Source of the DNA: Deltaproteobacteria bacterium
GTDB taxonomy: Bacteria; Myxococcota_A; Polyangia; HGW-17; SLPX01
NCBI GenBank assembly: GCA_021162935.1
Contig: JAGGXR010000027.1
Coordinates: 1-38,903, forward strand
DNA: 38,903 nt
Direction of reading: 5' to 3'
Both the position numbers and the translations under genes were made by a program. The notes below the pieces were generated by a model. It was not told where the DNA came from. It saw nothing but the letters and a program-made list of their open reading frames with translations, and made no database searches. Positions 35,458-38,903 of the stretch are shown here, piece by piece (positions within the stretch are counted from its first letter, which is position 1; every line of letters starts with the position of its first letter).

Positions 35458-36798
35458 ATGCATGACATGCTGCTTTGGGCGACGCTGCTGACAGGCCTTG
35501 TGGCCATTGTCCTGCTGGTCGTGTTCCTGCTTCGGTCTTCGAACGGTTTGCAGGAAGCCGGCAAGGATTTGCGTAAGGATTTGCGCGAGGAATTGCAGTC
35601 GAGCCGCCGGGAGAGCCAGGAGGCTGCCGGTGCCCTCCGCCAGGAGGTGGCTGCAAGCCTCAAGGCTGCGAACGATACGGTCGGCAAGACGATCGAGTCC
35701 ATGGCGACGGTCCAGCAGAACCAACTCCAGGCCATGACGGCCCAACTGGCACAGGTTGCCGAATCCAACCGGGAGGCGCTTGAGCGCATTCGAGCCACGT
35801 TCGACATGCGGTTCAAGGAGATGCAAGAGGGCAACGAGAAGAAGCTCGAAGAGATGCGCCGAACAGTGGATGAAAAGCTCCAGAGCACACTCGAGAGGCG
35901 GCTGGGAGAGTCCTTCAAACTCGTCAGTGATCGATTGGATGCGGTGCACAAGGGTCTTGGTGAGATGCAGACCCTTGCCTCCGGTGTCGGCGAATTGAAG
36001 CGGGTCCTGACGAACGTCAAGGCACGCGGCACCTGGGCCGAGGTGCAGCTCGGGGCCATCTTGGAGCAGGTGCTCACCCCGGCGCAGTACGACAAGAACG
36101 TGCACGTCAAGCCGCGGTCGTCTCAGGTGGTGGAGTATGCGGTGCGCCTGCCGGGATCCAAGGAGGATCCGAACTCGTTCGTGTGGCTGCCCATCGATTC
36201 CAAGTTCCCCCAGGAGGACTACCTGCGTCTTCAGGACGCGGCGGACATGGCCGATGCCGATGGAGTCCAATCGGCTCTCAAGGCGTTGATCCGGGCTGTC
36301 CGAACGGCTGCTAAGGATATCCACGACAAGTACGTGGTGCCTCCCCACACCACGGATTTCGGGATCATGTTTCTGGCCACCGAAGGGCTCTATGCGGAGG
36401 TGTTGCGTCAGCCTGCCCTGGTCGAGGCGCTCCTTTCCGAATATCGGGTTGTGGTTGCCGGACCCACGACGTTGTCGGCGATTTTGAGCAGTCTGCGTAT
36501 AGGGTTTCAGACCCTGGCCATCGAGGAGCGTGCCTCCGAGGTGTGGAAGGTGCTCGGCGCCGTCAAGACCGAGTTCGGCAAGTTTGGTGACGTGCTCGCC
36601 AAGGTGCAGCGGCAGCTCGAAACGGCGAGTCACACCATCCAAGAAACCGGCGTGCGGACGCGTGCCATGGCCAAACGGCTTCGGGCCGTGGAGAAGGCAC
36701 CCGACGAGGAAGTATCCAAGATTTTGCGCTTGGATGAGAAGGTGGGTGCGGACACTGTATCGTCCGATGACGACGGACCAGGGGGGGGCGGCGCATAA
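35458..36798 (+). CDS. rmuC: DNA recombination protein RmuC
   Basis: RmuC-family protein (446 residues), a predicted nuclease-fold factor that limits recombination at inverted repeats. An N-terminal membrane helix (about 4-26) is followed by a long heptad-rich coiled coil (about 30-170). The RmuC core carries GTWAEVQLGAILEQVL, VWLPIDSKFPQEDY and DFGIMFLATEGLYAEV, all diagnostic. The ATG at 35458 directly follows AGGAAGGGG; an ATG three codons later has better spacing. The gene ends in an eight-G run coding for the terminal Gly residues, a slippage-prone sequence that could alter the C-terminus. Confidence 0.93.
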   Translation: MHDMLLWATLLTGLVAIVLLVVFLLRSSNGLQEAGKDLRKDLREELQSSRRESQEAAGALRQEVAASLKAANDTVGKTIESMATVQQNQLQAMTAQLAQVAESNREALERIRATFDMRFKEMQEGNEKKLEEMRRTVDEKLQSTLERRLGESFKLVSDRLDAVHKGLGEMQTLASGVGELKRVLTNVKARGTWAEVQLGAILEQVLTPAQYDKNVHVKPRSSQVVEYAVRLPGSKEDPNSFVWLPIDSKFPQEDYLRLQDAADMADADGVQSALKALIRAVRTAAKDIHDKYVVPPHTTDFGIMFLATEGLYAEVLRQPALVEALLSEYRVVVAGPTTLSAILSSLRIGFQTLAIEERASEVWKVLGAVKTEFGKFGDVLAKVQRQLETASHTIQETGVRTRAMAKRLRAVEKAPDEEVSKILRLDEKVGADTVSSDDDGPGGGGA

Positions 36799-36881
36799 CT
36801 CGGTCCACATCGCGCCCGTTCGATTCTTTCCTTATCTTTTCGCTCGCCTCATTTTCGACCGCCTGGTACCATGACCTTGGT

Positions 36882-38360
36882 ATGTCGTTGACCAATGGGA
36901 GCATGAAAATGACATCGACCAATGGGGGCATGAAAATGACATCGAACAACGGACAGGGACTCAAGGAACTCACCCTTACGGTGACCGAATCCTGCAACCA
37001 GCGGTGCAAGTATTGCTACGTTCCGTTGAATCGCGGCCGTCAGATGGACTTCGATGTGGCTCGGGCCGCCGTGGATCTGTTTTTCGAGCATGCTCGGTCT
37101 GAGGGTACGTTGACCATCGCCTTTTTCGGGGGCGAGCCGTTTCTCGCCGTGGACTTGATGCGACGGGTCGCGGAGTACGCGCTGAGCGTCGCGTCTGACC
37201 CCGGTCGGATCCAATTTGCCGTGACCACGAACGGGACGGCCATCGACGACGCAGGCTGGGCGTTCATCGACGAGTTCGACATGCGCGTGGCGGTGAGCTA
37301 CGACGGCGACCGGGGCCAGGCGTTTCGGCCGCTGGCCCAGGGAGGCAGTTCGAGACATCGGTTCAACCGGAACCTTCCGAAACTGCTGACCGCTTCGGCG
37401 GGAAAGCAAGACGGTCGCTCCTTGGCCCGCATGACGGTCACGCCGGACAACGTGGCTCATCTGGCGGATAACGTTCGGTCCACGTTCCGGGCCGGCTTCG
37501 AGCGGATTCTTTTCCTTCCCGACATCGAGGTGGATTGGGATCCTGCCGCCCTGCGTCAGTGGCGGCGTCAGCAGGAGCGACTCCTGACCTGGTTCGTGGG
37601 GCGGCAGGGCGCTGGCAGGCCAATCCCAGATTTGATGGCCTGGACCGGGGTGCTGTCTCGATTGAGCGGTGCACGGCGCGGCCATTGCGGAGCGGGCGTG
37701 AGTCAGGTGGCCGCATCGCCTGATGGAACGTTTTACGCGTGTTACCGCGCCGTCTATGACCCTCACGACGAGGATATCCAACTGGGCAACGTGACGGAAG
37801 GGTTTACCCATCCGGAGCGATGGGCACGGTACGCTGAGTTGGACCCGAACCGGGTGCGACCAGAGACTGGAGATTGTGCGACCTGTTCGGCGAGAGACGG
37901 CTGCGGCTTTTTCTGCCCGGCTCAAGGGCATTTGGCCACCGGCGATCTGGCGTCGGTCCCGGCCGTTGTCTGTGAGTTGACCAGGATTCAGGTGGATGTG
38001 TGTCGTCGTCTCGTCCGCAGTGCCAAACCAACAAAGCGTCGGTCTCGGTTCGCCGTTGCTGCTGCGGCCGCCGCAGCCGTTCTCGGAACCAGCCTGGCCG
38101 TTGGAGCCGGCTGCGACCGAGGGGTGGGCACGGGCGGCAATCAGGACGCCGGACCAGACGGATCGGCTGCCGGGCTGTGCCCTGTTTTCGTCGATGGAGG
38201 CCACGACGGAACTGTGGATGGGGAGGTGGACAGCGGATACCTGCCGGGGCTCTGCGCCATCTATCCCGACGCAGACGTGGACAGCGGATACAGCCCAGGT
38301 CTTTGCCCGCAGCCGATGGACGGCGGCGAGCCGGATGGACCACCGCCAGGCTTGTGCTAG
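36882..38360 (+). CDS. Radical SAM/SPASM peptide-maturase-like protein with fused GLC-repeat tail
   Basis: The 492-residue frame starts with a radical SAM core whose cluster ligands are Cys38, Cys42 and Cys45 (CNQRCKYCY), followed by FFGGEPF and TTNG. A SPASM domain with auxiliary-cluster cysteines at 269, 287, 332, 335, 341, 345 and 364 follows. This is the layout of anaerobic sulfatase-maturase and peptide-modifying enzymes. After KPTKRRSR the chain enters an Ala-rich hydrophobic segment (389-410) ending in GAGC, like a lipoprotein signal, then an acidic Gly/Pro/Asp tail. Four Gly-Leu-Cys motifs lie at 431, 456, 473 and 490, the last at the C-terminus; the final three are 17 residues apart. 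I infer a maturase fused to a substrate-like peptide. The start is ambiguous (ATG 36882, 36903 or 36930). Confidence 0.82.
   Translation: MSLTNGSMKMTSTNGGMKMTSNNGQGLKELTLTVTESCNQRCKYCYVPLNRGRQMDFDVARAAVDLFFEHARSEGTLTIAFFGGEPFLAVDLMRRVAEYALSVASDPGRIQFAVTTNGTAIDDAGWAFIDEFDMRVAVSYDGDRGQAFRPLAQGGSSRHRFNRNLPKLLTASAGKQDGRSLARMTVTPDNVAHLADNVRSTFRAGFERILFLPDIEVDWDPAALRQWRRQQERLLTWFVGRQGAGRPIPDLMAWTGVLSRLSGARRGHCGAGVSQVAASPDGTFYACYRAVYDPHDEDIQLGNVTEGFTHPERWARYAELDPNRVRPETGDCATCSARDGCGFFCPAQGHLATGDLASVPAVVCELTRIQVDVCRRLVRSAKPTKRRSRFAVAAAAAAAVLGTSLAVGAGCDRGVGTGGNQDAGPDGSAAGLCPVFVDGGHDGTVDGEVDSGYLPGLCAIYPDADVDSGYSPGLCPQPMDGGEPDGPPPGLC
36891..36944 (+). repeat. 27-bp direct repeat duplicating ribosome site and start codon
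   Basis: Two 27-base units (36891-36917 and 36918-36944) each contain a GGGAGC or GGGGGC stretch just before ATGAAAATG. Read in frame they give SMKMTSTNG and GMKMTSNNG. The duplication offers several start sites for the radical SAM protein; the downstream one (36930) keeps the whole conserved domain. Confidence 0.7.
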
Positions 38361-38418
38361 CCAATCTGCCGTTCGATTTGGATCGCCGTACCGGCGTAGC
38401 ATTCATGGAGAAGCTCGG

Positions 38419-38574
38419 TTGCTAACCGTGGCTCTGACCCTGGCGCTGACCGTGGCAGTGACTGTCTCGCTGATGGTCGCCGGTCCAGGGTCCTCGCCGT
38501 GGGTTCAGGCGGACGGCTCGCACGAACACGGCCTACGGCCGGCGTTCACCGTCGCCTCGACCGAGACACCTTGA
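38419..38574 (+). CDS. Possible small secreted peptide
   Basis: A TTG at 38419, eight bases after GGAG, opens a 51-codon frame. The translation begins with a strongly hydrophobic stretch (TVALTLALTVAVTVSLMVAG), then a small-residue region, and ends in a short mature part (VQADGSHEHGLRPAFT). It looks like a signal peptide with a ~25-residue product. The mature part lies in the tandem repeat and is preserved in the second copy with conservative changes, though that copy lacks a signal. It follows the radical SAM gene by 58 nt. The start codon is weak, so the call is tentative. Confidence 0.3.
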   Translation: MLTVALTLALTVAVTVSLMVAGPGSSPWVQADGSHEHGLRPAFTVASTETP

Positions 38575-38903
38575 GCAGGCCGAAGCGGCCTGCAGCGGCG
38601 CTCGGACGCCTTCTTCACACCACGGCCTCGGACCCTGGACCGGCGATGGGTGGCAAGGGGCGATGGGTGGCAAGGGGCGACGCCAGTGTGTCAGGGCCTT
38701 GCCAGGGTCCTCGCCGTGGGTTCAGGCGGACGGCTCGCACGAACACGGCCTACGGCCGGCGTTCACCATCGCCTCGACCGAGATGCCTTGAGCATGCCGA
38801 AGCGGCCTGCAGCGGCGCTCGGACGCCTTCTTCACACCACGGCCTCGGACCCTGGACCGGCGATGGGTGGCAAGGGGCGACGCCAGTGTGTCAGGGCCTT
38901 GCC
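38485..38903 (+). repeat. ~200-bp tandem repeat array running off the window end
   Basis: Unit 1 is 38485-38701 (217 bp), unit 2 is 38702-38901 (200 bp), and the last two bases begin what looks like a third unit. The 17-bp size difference is an internal duplication in unit 1 (38644-38660 and 38661-38677). Aside from this the units differ at about four positions. Each has an imperfect hairpin around GGCC-TAC-GGCC. I see no other gene between 38575 and 38903. Confidence 0.85.

Noticed and set aside
38485-38903. CRISPR or insertion sequence at the right end
   Set aside because: The units are contiguous, 200-217 bp long, without spacers, terminal inverted repeats or a transposase frame.

Overview
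The window is high-GC DNA, densely coding on both strands. It looks like a predatory-type or environmental Myxococcota/Bradymonadota (old Deltaproteobacteria) chromosome, probably from a poorly sampled lineage. The clues are secreted lipoproteins with Asp/Ala/Gly-rich linkers after the lipid-attachment cysteine, Myxococcus-type cysteine-rich repeats (consensus GNGVVEPGEQCDDGN), and MJ0042-like zinc ribbons on a single-pass membrane protein. This is inference from gene style; no rRNA or tRNA is present to test it.

Left part (1-13.6 kb): a decayed fragment of a 54-residue-repeat protein (260-778) and an orphan open frame (779-1133) sit next to a full-length tamB on the minus strand. Divergent to tamB is glpK. 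A two-gene unit follows, with a Cys-rich 222-bp-repeat lipoprotein and an alpha/beta-hydrolase lipoprotein separated by 1 nt. Opposite them is a third lipoprotein combining Cys-rich repeats with a parallel beta-helix.

Middle part (13.9-26.4 kb): a small Cys-containing lipoprotein, an M20 peptidase, the ribosome-associated GTPase TypA/BipA, a triple zinc-ribbon membrane protein, and a 1009-residue surface lipoprotein. The last has ten Asp-rich cysteine repeats followed by five C-terminal modules of two alternating types. It converges on mutS, with strong hairpins between the two.

Right part (26.7-38.9 kb): a tightly packed plus-strand run of an unrecognised 718-residue protein, moeA, a peptide-type ABC substrate-binding lipoprotein that overlaps the moeA stop, a second MoeA fused to a substrate-binding-like domain, and an FAD-dependent 2-hydroxyacid-type dehydrogenase. 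rmuC and a radical SAM/SPASM protein follow.

The most unusual object is that radical SAM/SPASM protein (36882-38360). After a complete SPASM domain it continues, without a stop, into a lipoprotein-signal-like hydrophobic segment and a 60-80-residue acidic tail carrying four Gly-Leu-Cys motifs, the last at the extreme C-terminus. It reads as a peptide-modifying enzyme with a substrate-like repeat peptide fused in cis. It is followed by a possible tiny secreted peptide ORF and a ~200-bp tandem repeat array that runs off the window end. Across the window, tandem duplication is a recurring theme: 162, 222, 96, 105/108, 36, 28, 27, 15 and 200/217-bp units, many in frame and inside secreted proteins.
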